A DNA stretch of 64,000 bases from Atrina japonica. Taxonomy: Eukaryota; Mollusca; Bivalvia; Pterioida; Pinnidae. Where the stretch lies: assembly GCA_030159075.1 (NCBI GenBank), contig BROG01000291.1, positions 199,501 to 263,500 of the forward strand, read 5' to 3'. The stretch's first letter is position 1. The number at the start of each line of letters is the position of its first letter. Of the stretch, positions 46,246-57,480 are shown in pieces. Under the pieces are notes generated by a model. It was given only the letters and a program-made list of their open reading frames with translations. It did no database searches and was not told the origin of the DNA. The translations under genes were made by a program, and so were the position numbers.

Positions 46246-46645
46246 AAAGTCACAGACAAAGAACTTCATACACTAGCTATAATCAGGAGAAACTCCAGCT
46301 TCCTTACAGGTGTTGAATGTTATGTGTTGTATACATGTATACATTGTACATTTAAAATTCTTCATCGATAGTCGTACATGTATTTGCATTTGTCATTGTC
46401 CAACTTTGGATGTTTGCCATTTTCTGTTTTGGGTTCTGTATCAAATTAAAAACACATCATTTGATCTAATGCATGTTCAGCTGAATCAAGTATGTGTGTG
46501 TGATATTAAATCAAATGCTGTTTTATGTATAAACGTACATGTAACAATATTTATTGCTTAGCACTGTACATATAGCAGTTTACGTTTTTGACCATAAAAT
46601 ATATCTAGTCACAAGTCCTTCAGATCTTTAGACACAATGTCGAGA

Positions 46646-48000
46646 TACAGTGAAACCTGTCTTGTGAGACCATTATCATAATTGACCCCACCTGTCTTGT
46701 AAAACCACTTATAATTCACACCACCTGTTTTGTGAGATCACTTATAATTGATCCCAACTGTCTTGTGAGACCACTTACATGTATAATTGACACCACCTGT
46801 CTTGTGAGACCATTTATAATTGGCTCTACCTGTCTTATGAGACCACTTATAATTGGCTACACCTGTCTTGTGAGATCACTTATAATTAACCACACCTGTC
46901 CTGTGAGACCATAATCATAATTGACCCCACCTGTTTTATGAGACCATTATCATAATTGACACCACTTGTCTTGTGAGATCACTTATAATTGACACCACCT
47001 GTCATGTGAGACCACTTATAAATGGCTCCACCTATCTTGTGAGATCACTTATAATTGACCACACCTGTCCTGTGAGACCATTATCATAATTGACCCCACC
47101 TGTCTTATGAGACCATTCTTATAATTAACACCACCTGTCTTGTTAGACCACTTATAATTAACACCACCTGTCTTGTGAGATGATTTTCATAATTGGCTCT
47201 ACCTGTCTTATGAGACCACTTAAAATTGAGACCACCTGTCTTATGAGATCACTTATAATTGGCTCAACCTGTCTTGTGAGACCACTTGTCTTGTGAGACC
47301 ACCTGCCTTGTGAGACCACTTATAATTGACACCACCTGTCTTGTGAGACCATTTATAATTGACCCCATCTGTCTTGTGAGACCACTTATAATTGACACCA
47401 CCTGTCTAGTGAGATTACTTATTATTGACACCACCTGTCTTGTGAGATCACTTATAATTGACACCACCTGTCTTATGAAACCATTATCATAATTGACCCT
47501 ACCTGTCTTATGAGACCACTCTCGTAATTAACACCACCTGTCTTATGAGATCATTTATAATTGACACCACCTGTTTTGTGAGATCACTTATAATTAACAC
47601 CACCTGTCTTGTGCGATCGTTTATAATTGACACCACCTGTTTTGTGAGATCACTTATAATAAACACCACCTGTCTTGTGCGATCATTTATAATTGACACC
47701 ACCTGTTTTGTGAGATCACTTATAATTAACACCACCTGTCTTGTGCGATCATTTATAATTGACACCGCCTGTTTTGTGAGATCACTTATAATTAACACCA
47801 CCTGTCTTGTGAGACCACTTATAATTGAGACCACCTGTCTTGTTAGACCATTATCATAATTGGCTCCACCTGTCTTATGAGACCACTGATAATTGATCCA
47901 ACCTGTGTTATGAGACCACTGATAATTGAGACCATCTGTCTTATAAGACCATTCATAATTGAGACCAATAGTCTTGTGAGACCACATTCTGAAGTGAAAA
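46646..48000. repeat. Minisatellite, about 33-36 bp unit, with MITE-like edge
   Basis: The unit is ACCACCTGTCTTGTGAGACC, then ACTTATAATTGAC; about 38 copies. The first bases, ACAGTGAAACCTGTCTTGTG, are the terminal word of the AACCTGT MITE family (see 5835 and 59461). The last units run into GACCACATTCTGAAGTGAAA. At 47560-47790, pairs of units alternate (TGTTTTGTGAGATCACTTAT and TGTCTTGTGCGATCATTTAT), a local two-unit higher-order repeat. Long frames with repeated IIDTTCLVRSL or its complement are artefacts. Confidence 0.95.
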
Positions 48001-48201
48001 CCACTCCAATACATGTAAATAATCCTTTAAAAAGCATTAGTTGTGTTTTTAAAAAAAATGAATTTGTCTTTTACAACTTAGATTGATGTTATATATTACT
48101 AAATAAGAGATCAGCATGGGCATACACATTCTTATATTCCTGTATAGATATTTTGTGAAAATAAGGTCAGAACCTTTACAGCTCTCCGACGTATTTTGGG
48201 G

Positions 48202-49248
48202 CTAAAAGCGATATAAGCTGTCACAATGGTTATTTTTGTCCCCTGACATATAGTCGAGAATATGATAAAATGTGTGTTCAAATACATTATCAAACACGTA
48301 AAACATTGTAAAACTAAAAGATCTTCTTTTCGAAATTAATTGTTTTATTAGAATTTAAGTTTTCCCGTACCTTAAAAAATCCAGCTGAATTTCGGTATGC
48401 AATGGTGTTTCAGATAAACTCTTTCGCCATATCAAATGTACTTCGTAATTCGGTCAGGGGATTTCGGTCCTTTATGCGCTCAGCCTATGTTAAAGTCAGC
48501 TGATTTTTATGTGTTGTATATTTATTTTTAAAATACAGGATGTGATTTTTATTGGAAAGTGCATGTATTATGTAAAATATATGCTTTTCTACGCTATTTT
48601 AAATACCTGAAGAAAATTGGATAAATGTATGAATAAATATATCAGGTCACTAAAAGGAAATTTTCTTATCTTTAATGTTACCCTGAATGCTGACATTGAC
48701 AAATTCAAAACAATATAACTATGAAAAGTATGCGTACCTCATGTTTTACAATCGTGTCGCCATGTCCGGTGTAGTTGGGCAGTTCATGATCATATGTGTC
48801 AAGAATGATAAGGCTGAGAATATGATGGGACGAATTAAAAATGGGTCGAGATCACCCGATATACCAGGCACATGGACAATTTCAGAAACGAATGTTTAGA
48901 AACGACGAAAAAAATAAACTTTGCTTGATTTAAGTATGAAATGATGATGTATGAAAATAAACGCAAAGGGTAATAAGAATAGAATGTATATTAACTGCAA
49001 ATAACACGTGTTTATTGGTTACTCGGTAATATTCGTAAAAAAATTACCAAAAGTTAATTTGCAATGCTTAAAGTATGGCGGACAAAAAATAACCGATATT
49101 ATGGTTACGTTTGGCAATATTGTTGCAATTTTACACATGCATTTGTTATTCTAACCACCAGATGGTCTCTTTGGAATATATATGAGATAGAATATCACAT
49201 AAAATGAGCATGTAAAATTTTCACCTACGACAGCTCATATCACTTTAA
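48202..49248 (+). mobile_element. 1.05 kb TIR element, copy 1
   Basis: The left end CTAAAAGCGATATAAGCTGT and the right end, read on the other strand as GTTAAAGTGATATGAGCTGT, form imperfect inverted termini. The body matches the element at 56442-57480 in opposite orientation over its whole length: ACCCTGAATGCTGACATTG, ATACCAGGCACATGGACAAT and ACCACCAGATGGTCTCTTTG all have counterparts. No transposase motif in the short frames, so it is probably non-autonomous. Confidence 0.82.
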
Positions 49249-49299
49249 CATTCAGCAAGATTCAATATATTGAACACTTGCCGGACATGAAATCTTAAC

Positions 49300-49390
49300 T
49301 TATTCACCTCTAAAGACATATTTGGAGTGGTCTAAGTCATTGATTTACAGAAGAGTCCATTATTTTTCAGGGGTTGATGATTTCACGTTA
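49300..49390. mobile_element. MITE-like, 'CATCAACCCCTGAAAA' family, inverted
   Basis: TATTCACCTCTAAAGACATA, then TTTGGAGTGGTCTAAGTCAT and AGAGTCCATTATTTTTCAGG, ending GGTTGATGA. This is the complement of the form at 36692-36778. Confidence 0.65.
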
Positions 49391-50829
49391 ATAGAAAAAT
49401 AATGTTGAGCTTCATATCTGCAAGCATGATCATGTAAATTAATCAAAAAATTCAGTCAATTACAACTTTCAGTTAATTATCCTTTTTTTTGCCCTTGGGT
49501 ATAACTTTTTAATTATGTACATGTACAAATGTAAGGGAATATGCTAGTAATTTCATATTTCTACAGTTCAAATACATGTATATTTTTTCATGCATATATA
49601 CATGTACAATGTACATATACACGTACTAGGAACATCATGAATGTAATTTAATACTGAAAATTTTTCACTTTTGTTTAATTTTTTGCCCTTAGATGAGAGA
49701 GTGAATTTAAAATGAAGGTAAAATTGTCAAACTAAATAACTGAAGCATGTCCATTCACGTTATCCATGAGATTAAGGTGAATTAGGGCAAATTTAAGACG
49801 GGTGAATGTTTTCTGTTGTAAAAGGGAGAAAATTTCCAGGTTCATGTATACAGTATCGGAAAAATGCTGACCTAAAAAAAACAAACCAGAATTTCCCCTT
49901 AGGTTGAATTTTACCGAGTCCCAAGTAAAATGGGTGAGTCCCATTATGCAACAGGGTCTTGATGTATCCCAATAATGAAAAAACCCACCCTTTTTCAGTC
50001 TCCAATAAAAATCTTATTCAGCTATACAGTTTTAGTGCATCCTCAGAGACTCCGTTTTTTCATTTAGCGCATTCCAAAAATATTATATGTATGTCAGAGA
50101 TGTGGAAAACATGCGTAAGGGAAAACCCTGAACAAATGCTGTAATTTTTAAAATGTTGGTCATTTTAGTTAATCCATTGCTGTCTGTTGCTGGGTTTGCC
50201 CTCGGTCCCTACATAAACGTTGTAACATTTCCATCCTCTCTCTTGGCAGTGGAGAGTGTTCAATTTAAAAGCTGATGATCCTGGCTTCATTTCAGGTCCC
50301 AGTACATGTACCTAAAACATTAAAAAAGTTAGGCACTTGCATATTGATTGTTCCTTCACTAAAGACTCGACATAAGGAGTCAAAGCCACATGGCTTTTGA
50401 ATTAAACTTACAAATGTACAACAGAAGTACCATATCATAGCAGAAGAACTGTCAATGTATGCCATCCCTCCATAGCGCAGGTCAAAATGTGTGGTTCTTC
50501 ACATACAACTGATGATTTCAACCATATAAGTGAAAAAATCTTAAATGGGATTTACTGTATAAGCAGAAAGTTTAATGAGGATTCAGTTTTGGCAATATTA
50601 GCAAGGTTGTTGAGATTGCTAAAATTGAATATTGCTAACAATTCATTCCTCATCGTAGGTAAGAATTATCTTTTTTTGTAATCATAAAATTGCTAAAATT
50701 ACTTATATTATATACCATGATTTTAGGACAAAACACTAAATTTGTGTTTGCTAAAATTTCCACTTATACAGTAGGGTAATATATCAAATTCTATTTGAAA
50801 TTAAAACCCAATTTTTGTCAGATTTGTTT

Positions 50830-50871
<42 letters not shown>

Positions 50872-51837
50872 AAAATTTAGCATTATTAAGGGGTTTGGCG
50901 ATAGGATTAGGGAAACCTTAAATGAAATTATAGGGAAAATTTGGAAAAATGGAATTTCAAAAATTGTGGTGTAAAGTGGGGTGGCAAATGAAACAAAAGG
51001 CTTTAAGAACCGTCGGTTTATTAATATATTTATATACATGTATGTACAGCATTTCTATAAAATAATTACCAATAATTTAGTTTGCTATACATGTGTATAT
51101 GCATGTAGCATTTAAGGGTAATCAAATTTGTAAATTTCGTAACATCTGCAGAGTTCTTGAAATTATTATTATTTTTTTTTTCAAGTATCAGATTTTAGAA
51201 ATTCTGTCAGACCAGAAAATGAAATGTATTATTAGCTTGGGTCAGACCTAAAGGATTTTTATCAGACAGATGTCTCGGTTTGACACTTTTCAAGAACTTT
51301 GCATTTGGTCCATTGTCATGGAAGGTTTGGCTCATTAAGGAACCCTCACTGCATTAATTGTACGTCCATAGCACATGTCTAAATTTGTGTCACTCCAACG
51401 TGTGCTGGTTACATCATATAAGTGAATAATTCAGAGATGCAACAAAAAACATTGATAAAACAAAATGATTTTATAAAGTACAAGCTTGGATTTTTATGCC
51501 TCACCTGAACAATATATATCCATTTTCGACCGTATATACATGTATATCCATATTTACCTGAAATTGATTTGTCTGTATGTTAAGTGTACATACATGTAGC
51601 CAAACAGGCCGAGGTTTATGTTAGCTACAATGTAGAAATAGTCTTTGATATTTGTAACATTGATTATTCACACATACACACATTAAATACCCTACTAATT
51701 ATCACATTAATTACTTTCCTGTGTTGGTCATTACTTTAGTTATATCGGAACACTGTCGAAACATAAGAGAACTACTTCCTGTGTATAGAACATCCTGCAC
51801 AGAAATAGAACCATACATGTAGGACAATTGGTCGAAA
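49391..51837 (+). other. Intron 1 (3' part), sparse repeats
   Basis: No gene. A TA microsatellite lies at 50832-50868. A decayed piece of SINE family 1 lies at about 51300-51440 (GGCTCATTAAGGAACCCTCA, then ACTGCA; TGCTGGTTACATCATATAAG). The remaining short frames show no coding signal. Confidence 0.55.
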
Positions 51838-52470
51838 GTTGTGAATTGTGAATTGGTTGAAAAGTAAAGTAACTTTAGATAACAAACCGTAGATCAATTG
51901 GTTGAAAAGGAAAGTAACTTTAGATAACAAACCATAGATCAATTGGTTGAAAAGGAAAGTAACCTTAGATAACAAACCGTAGATCAATTGGTTGAAAAGG
52001 AAAGTAACTTTAGATGACAAACTGTAAAACAGTTGCAAGTTGGTCAAAAAGTAAAGTACAGTAGCTTTACATGACAAACTGTATAACAATTGGTCGAAAA
52101 GTAAAGTAGCTTTAGATGACCAACTGTAGAACGATTGACAATTGGTTGAAAAGTAAAGTAACTTTAGATGATCACAAACCATAGAACAGTTGGTTGAAAT
52201 GTAAAGAGCAACTTTAGATGACAAATGGTAGGACAGTTGGTTGAAATGTAAGGTAACGTTAGATAACAATCCGTAGAACAATTGGTTGAACTGTAAAGTA
52301 ACTTTAGATGATAATCTTTAGAACAATTAGTTGAAATGTAAAGTAACTTTAGATGACAATCTGTAGAACAATTGGTTGAAATGTAAGGTAACTTTAGATG
52401 ACAATCCGTAGAACAATTGGTTGAAATGTAAAGTAACTTTAGATGACTAAGTTTAGAACAGTTTGTTGAA
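51838..52470. repeat. Minisatellite, about 45-bp unit, about 14 copies
   Basis: The unit is GAACAATTGGTTGAAATGTA, then AAGTAACTTTAGATGACAAT and CTGTA. A length of 45 keeps frames open on the minus strand, which explains the apparent 127- and 169-codon frames; these are repeat artefacts. The left units use GAAAAGGAAAGTAAC, the right units GAAATGTAAAGTAAC. Confidence 0.93.
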
Positions 52471-52609
52471 AGTGATACATACAATACATACAAAAAAATT
52501 CTGTGGTTTTTTTTTATTTGACTGGTTTCCTTCTCAAAATAAGCCATTATAAGATGTTAGAGCCCTGACAATAACAAGCCTACAAATGTACCATGTAGTT
52601 ATTTTGTAA

Positions 52610-52840
52610 CTTAATAACTTACTGACCCTAATTGTTGTCATTTGAACTCATCCATTTCAAAGAATGGTAAAAGTCCACTGTCAAAATAAAGGAGTGTTTG
52701 ATTTAGCAACTAAATTTTACAATAATTTAATATGTATTATAATCTGTAACTTGCTCGTACCTGATTTATGACAGTAGACCATACTTTTTATTGATTTGGT
52801 CTAGCCTTAATGTGATCATAGGGGTAGGTGAGTTAAGGTC
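52610..52840. mobile_element. MITE, 'GGGGTTGATGAGTTAA' family, long form
   Basis: AACTTACTGACCCTAATTGT, then CATCCATTTCAAAGAATGGT, TATGACAGTAGACCATACTT, TTTATTGATTTGGTCTAG, and AGGGGTAGGTGAGTTAA at the right. The same order occurs at 57680-57900. Confidence 0.7.
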
Positions 52841-53029
52841 TTCAATACTGAATAAATGTAGAGCAAAGGTCTATGACATCTTGACATTTATGTCTGAAGG
52901 AGGAAAATGAGACCCCATAGATTAACCTTAATTTTCCATTTTGAATCATTCACTGAGACATTACATGTACATACATGGAGGTGGCCTTGACATATTTTGA
53001 AGATCCAAGACTTTTGAAAACTTATACAG

Positions 53030-53165
53030 TTGACTTTAAAGTGGTCTGATTAGTGAGGTGGTCTCTGAAGTGAGGTTTTGTATTTGTTAGATATTTATCA
53101 AGAGACAGAAAATATTTGTGGTCTGAAATGCAAAGTAGTCTCGTAAGCAAGGTTCCAGTATACAT
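53030..53165. mobile_element. Repeat with 'GTGAGGTGGTCTC' words, inverted relative to 59206
   Basis: GTGGTCTGATTAGTGAGGTG, then GAAGTGAGGTTTTGTATTTG, TTAGATATTTATCAAGA. The complement of this order appears at 59206-59420, so both are copies of one family. It ends about 130 bp before exon 2. Confidence 0.65.
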
Positions 53166-53294
53166 GTACTCTTGCAGAGGTCCTTTGTAATAAAACTTTT
53201 AAGTTTGTTGTTCTGTATCATATTTCCAAAATAAAAGAGGAAATAGTTTAAAATTGAATCAGTTTAAACAAAATGTGTTTATTTTTCTTTGTAG

Positions 53295-53414
53295 GATAGT
53301 CCATCAGACATCCGGGCAGAAATTGACCGTAAACTGGTAGAAGATGGACTCAGTCATCAGTGTGCAGAAGAGGAGAAACTGTTGTACGTGTGGCGACTGT
53401 ATCAACATACAGAG
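53295..53414 (+). CDS. Coiled-coil gene, exon 2
   Basis: A 120-bp exon in phase 0 at both ends, with a strong TTTTCTTTGTAG acceptor and a GTAGGC donor. It encodes DSPSDIRAEIDRKLVEDGLS, then HQCAEEEKLLYVWRLYQHTE. It is charged and helix-rich, with a patterned EEEKLLYVWRLY segment. No stop in frame, and the joint to the exon at 60190 gives QHTETDLQRAIE. I do not recognise the family; a cytoplasmic scaffold or centrosomal-type protein is only a guess from composition. It is the first well-supported exon of the gene. Confidence 0.8.
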
Positions 53415-53487
53415 GTAGGCAAAGAATAATATCACATCATTAGCATTAATTTTTGTTTGAATTTGCATCAGTCGTCCGTCCTTGAAC

Positions 53488-54420
53488 AATTCTTGTTATC
53501 ACTATTTCTCAGAAAGTACTGAAGGGATCTTTATGAAATTTGACATAAAGATTCCCCTTGAGGTCTAGTTGTGCATTGTACATTTTAAGGTAGATTGGAT
53601 CACAAAATGGCTGCTAGGTGGCCATCTTGTTTTTTGACAATTAAAGTTTGTTATCGCTATTTCTCAGAAAGTTTTAAAGGGATCTTTATAAAATTTGACA
53701 TATAGGTTTTCCTTGAAGTCTAGTTGTGCAGTGTACATTTTTAGGCGGATCGGATTACAAAATGGCTGCCAAGCAGCCATCTTGGATTTTGACAATTAAA
53801 GTTTGTTATCACTATTTCTTACGAAATTTGACATTTAGGTTCCCCTTGAGGTCTAGTTGTGCAGTGTACATTTTCAGGTGGATCGGATAACAAAATGGCT
53901 GCCAGGCGGCCATCTTGGATTTTGACAATTAAAGTTTGTTATTGTTATTTCTCAGAAAGTACTGAAGGGATCTTTATGAAATTTGACATATAGGTTCCAC
54001 TTGAGGTCTAGTTGTGCAGTGTACATTTTAAGGCAGATTGCATCATAAAATGGCTGCCAGGTGGCCATCTTGTTTTTTGACAATTAAAGTTTGTTATCGC
54101 TATTTCTCTGAAAGTACTGATGGGATGTTTATGAAATTTGACATATAGATTCTCCTTGAGGTCTAGTTTTGCAGTGTACATTTTCAAGTGGGTTGGATCA
54201 CAAAATGGCTGCCAGACAGCCATTTTGGATTTTAAAAATTACAGTTCGTTATCGCTATTTCTCAGAAAATGCTGAAGGGATCTTTATGAAATTTGACATA
54301 CAGGTTTTCCTTGAAGTTTTGGTACTTTTGGCCTCTTTTAGGGCCCCTATTGGTCCTATCCCGTTTTCATTTGCAAACCATCTGATTCTTGAGAAGATGA
54401 TGTTTAAATGCAAAAGTTAA
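53488..54420. repeat. Six tandem units of about 155 bp
   Basis: Units begin near 53490, 53646, 53802, 53936, 54089 and 54246. Each has TTTGTTATCGCTATTTCTCA, then GGGATCTTTATGAAATTTGA, CTTGAGGTCTAGTTGTGCAG and AAAATGGCTGCCAGGTGGCC. The third unit lacks about 20 bp. The array ends in AACAGACGGAAGACGACAAA, then CGCCGAACC. Units of this kind are common in mollusc DNA (general knowledge). Confidence 0.9.
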
Positions 54421-56441
54421 CAGACGGAAGACGACAAACGCCGAACCTTTGGCAAATTCAAGAATTATTGACCAATCAGCGTTGACCTCTGTTTATATAA
54501 ATAAAGGTACCAACATCACTCGGGGTCACTATGTAAGTTGCGAGTTGAACCAACAACATAGCAAAAGCAGATGATTGAACGGGACAGTAGTAATCTATTT
54601 ATCACAGATAAACAGTGACCATTGTCTTCTAGTTTTGGGATAGTTTTGTATAAGGCTGAGACACAGTCACAGAGTTATGTTGGAGCCCTAGGTCTCAGAC
54701 TCTAGTGTTGAAAACACACACTAGCTGGCAGTGTAGCCTAAATACATATACGAGTTCCGAGACCCACTGTAAATAATTCAATCTCCGTAATTAAACTGTG
54801 ATTTATTGTGATTCCCTGAAACTCTTATCATAGTTACTATAGATAAATGACAATTCTTGTTAGAATAGTTTATAGTTGTAGTTGTATTTTATCGTTAAAG
54901 CATAAGTAGTGTTTGGTTCTTATTTGTATATATTTGTTTATATTTATATACATGTATATTGCCCGAACCTTTAGACTGTTAACCAGGATCCAAATCAGAT
55001 CCATTATAGCCCCCGTTTTGAAATGTTACACTTGCATGGGGGCATAACCCATATAACCTTCCACAATTGGGCAAACATTCAATGCCAAAAGTCCAAAAGT
55101 GAGGTTTTAGCAAGGGATGTGTATAGGGTTATACATGTACTATAATCTGGATATATTCTGTATTTTAATGTTAATTCAAATTTTTCCACTCAAAATGGAA
55201 CAAATAGCTTTGTTGAGGATACATTTAAAAAAAATTCTGGTTTCTTTTGCCATTGAGCTATGAGGCCATTGGACTCTTGTTATTTTACTCAATACAGGTC
55301 ATGACCAACATTTTCAATTTTAGAGGTTGACAGGTATGGTTAAGCTATCTTCGATTATAGCAATTTATATTTGGTATTGATATAATCTTGTGAAAAAGCA
55401 CTTTACATATAATTAGGTTTTAGTTCAAATTTATTGTTGAGCCACAAAATAAGAGAAAAGAACAGTCTTTCATAGATCAAATGAAGAACATTCGATAGTG
55501 GGTGCCAAGATCCCTCTGGGATCTCTTGTTGTCTATAAATCCCACTCAAGGGCACAGGCAAAAGTGGCTGCTATAGACAGGTGTCTTTTATAAAGAGGTT
55601 TATTCATGATTAAAAAGGTTAACAAAAGTTCTTGTTGAATATCTTTATAGACAGGTGCCCTTTATAACACAGGTTGCCATCAATGCAAATTTGACTGTCC
55701 TTGTTTTACACATTATATATTGTACATTAGTAATGTTTCATATTGTAGTACACATGAAGTAAAACCAATACAACCCTTGTCTTATTTACACCTGAGTGTA
55801 CTGATAATGTATACTTTGTACAGGTACTCTCACTTGGAAGTTTGAATATTTATAAATACATGAATATTCATGATTAAGCTCATATGTATCCAAGATATAC
55901 ACTAACTGAGTAAAAACGCAATACTTTAGTATTTCAAAAAAGTTTAAAATTGCTTTCAAGTGACCAAGTGAGATTTGCATAGAATTATCCTCTTTCTGAT
56001 TGACTCAAGTGTAAATAATTTCAATATATAGATCTAGAGTTTTCAAAATTTGATAGCTTGCCAAATATTTAGCTTTGTTCGATAGAGCTTAAAATATTCT
56101 GAGCACCAATAGATATATATATGTCCTTTGTGTTATAAATGTGTAGTAGGTGTAAAGGTTTCACCAGCGGTTTTGTTTTTGATAAGATTCATGTCAATTT
56201 AATACTATCCTCATTCTTGTCTCACAAAAAGATACTTGTGGATTTTGATAGTTTTTATTGGCTTTGTGATCAATTACTCCAAAGATTGTACCCTGGCATC
56301 CATTTGTGAAAAGAAAATGAGAATTTGTAGTATGAAAACGACCACCTGATTAAACATATTACCTTAAGGAAATGAAAGGGAATTTGTATTTTGATGTTAG
56401 TACATGTATATTATATGGATAGTTTTTCTTAAATGCTGCTC
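54421..56441 (+). other. Intron 2, no gene
   Basis: A repeat relic at 55500-55535 pairs CCAAGATCCC with GGGATCTCTTG. A tATAAAG-type MITE lies at about 55545-55705 (CTATAGACAGGTGTCTTTTA, then AAGAGG; TATAGACAGGTGCCCTTTAT). Otherwise AT-rich and featureless. Confidence 0.55.
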
Positions 56442-57480
56442 TTAAAGCGAAATGAGCTGTTGTACATGTACATGTAGGTGAAAAATATTTTATCTCATAT
56501 ATATCCCAAAGAGACCATCTGGTGGTTAGGATAACAAATGCATGTGTATAATTGCAACAATAATGCGAAACATAACCAGTAATATCAGTTATTATTTGTC
56601 CGCCATTACTCAGAGCATTGTAAATTAACTTTCTTTTTTTTTTACGAAGATTACCGAGTGTCCAATAAGCATGTGCTATTTGCAGTTAATATACATTCTA
56701 TTCTTATTACCGATACCCTTTGCATTTATTTTCGTACTCCATCATTTCATGCCTAAATCAGGACAAAGTTGGTTTTTTCCTTCATTTCAAAACATTCGTT
56801 TCTGAGATTGTCCATGTGCCGGGTATATCGGGTGATCTCGACCTACATGTAGTTTTAACTCATTCCATCGCATTCTCGGCTTTATCATTCTTGACACATG
56901 ATCATAAACTGCCAAACTCCACAGGACATGACGGCATGATTGTAAAACATTAGATGCATATAGTTTTCACAGTTATACTCTTTTGATTTTGGCAATGTCG
57001 GCATACAGGGTAACATTAAACATTTAAAAATTCATATATTTATTCAATTTTCTTCAGGTATTTAAAATAGCGTTGAAAAGCAAATATTTTATATAATACA
57101 TGCACTTTCCAATAAAATCACATCCTGTATTTCAAAAGTAAATATAAAACACATAAAAATTGGCTGACTTTGACATACGCCAATTGTGTAAAAGGCCCAG
57201 ATTGCTGATAGACCGAGTGCGTAACTGACAAGATCCCCTCTTCCTGAAATTATGAAGCAAATTTGATATTGCGAAAGAGTTTATCTGAAAAGTCATTGCA
57301 TACAGAAATACAGCTGAATTTTATAAGGTACAGGAAAACTTAAATTCTTATAAAACAAATAACTTCAAGAAGAAGATCTTTAACAACGTTTCACATATTT
57401 CATGATGTATTTGAACACATATTTTATCTTATTCTCGACTATTACAAAAATCATCATTGTGACAACTTATATTGCTTTAA
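56442..57480 (-). mobile_element. 1.04 kb TIR element, copy 2 (inverted relative to copy 1)
   Basis: It begins TTAAAGCGAAATGAGCTGTT and ends, on the other strand, TTAAAGCAATATAAGTTGTC. It matches 48202-49248 in the opposite orientation. The plus-strand frame 56720-56953 has no recognisable domain and is not open in the same way in copy 1, so it is probably not coding. Confidence 0.82.

Noticed and set aside
46732..48037. Long frames with repeated IIDTTCLVRSL or VVSIISGLTRQ
   Set aside because: They are translations of the 33-36 bp minisatellite, on both strands, with no splice context or conserved domain.
51772..52547. Frames of 127-169 codons on minus with LLSKVTFLFNQLIY
   Set aside because: 45-bp minisatellite; overlapping frames on the same strand are equally open.
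56720..56953. 77-codon frame in the TIR element as a gene
   Set aside because: The matching region of the other copy is not open in the same frame; no domain.
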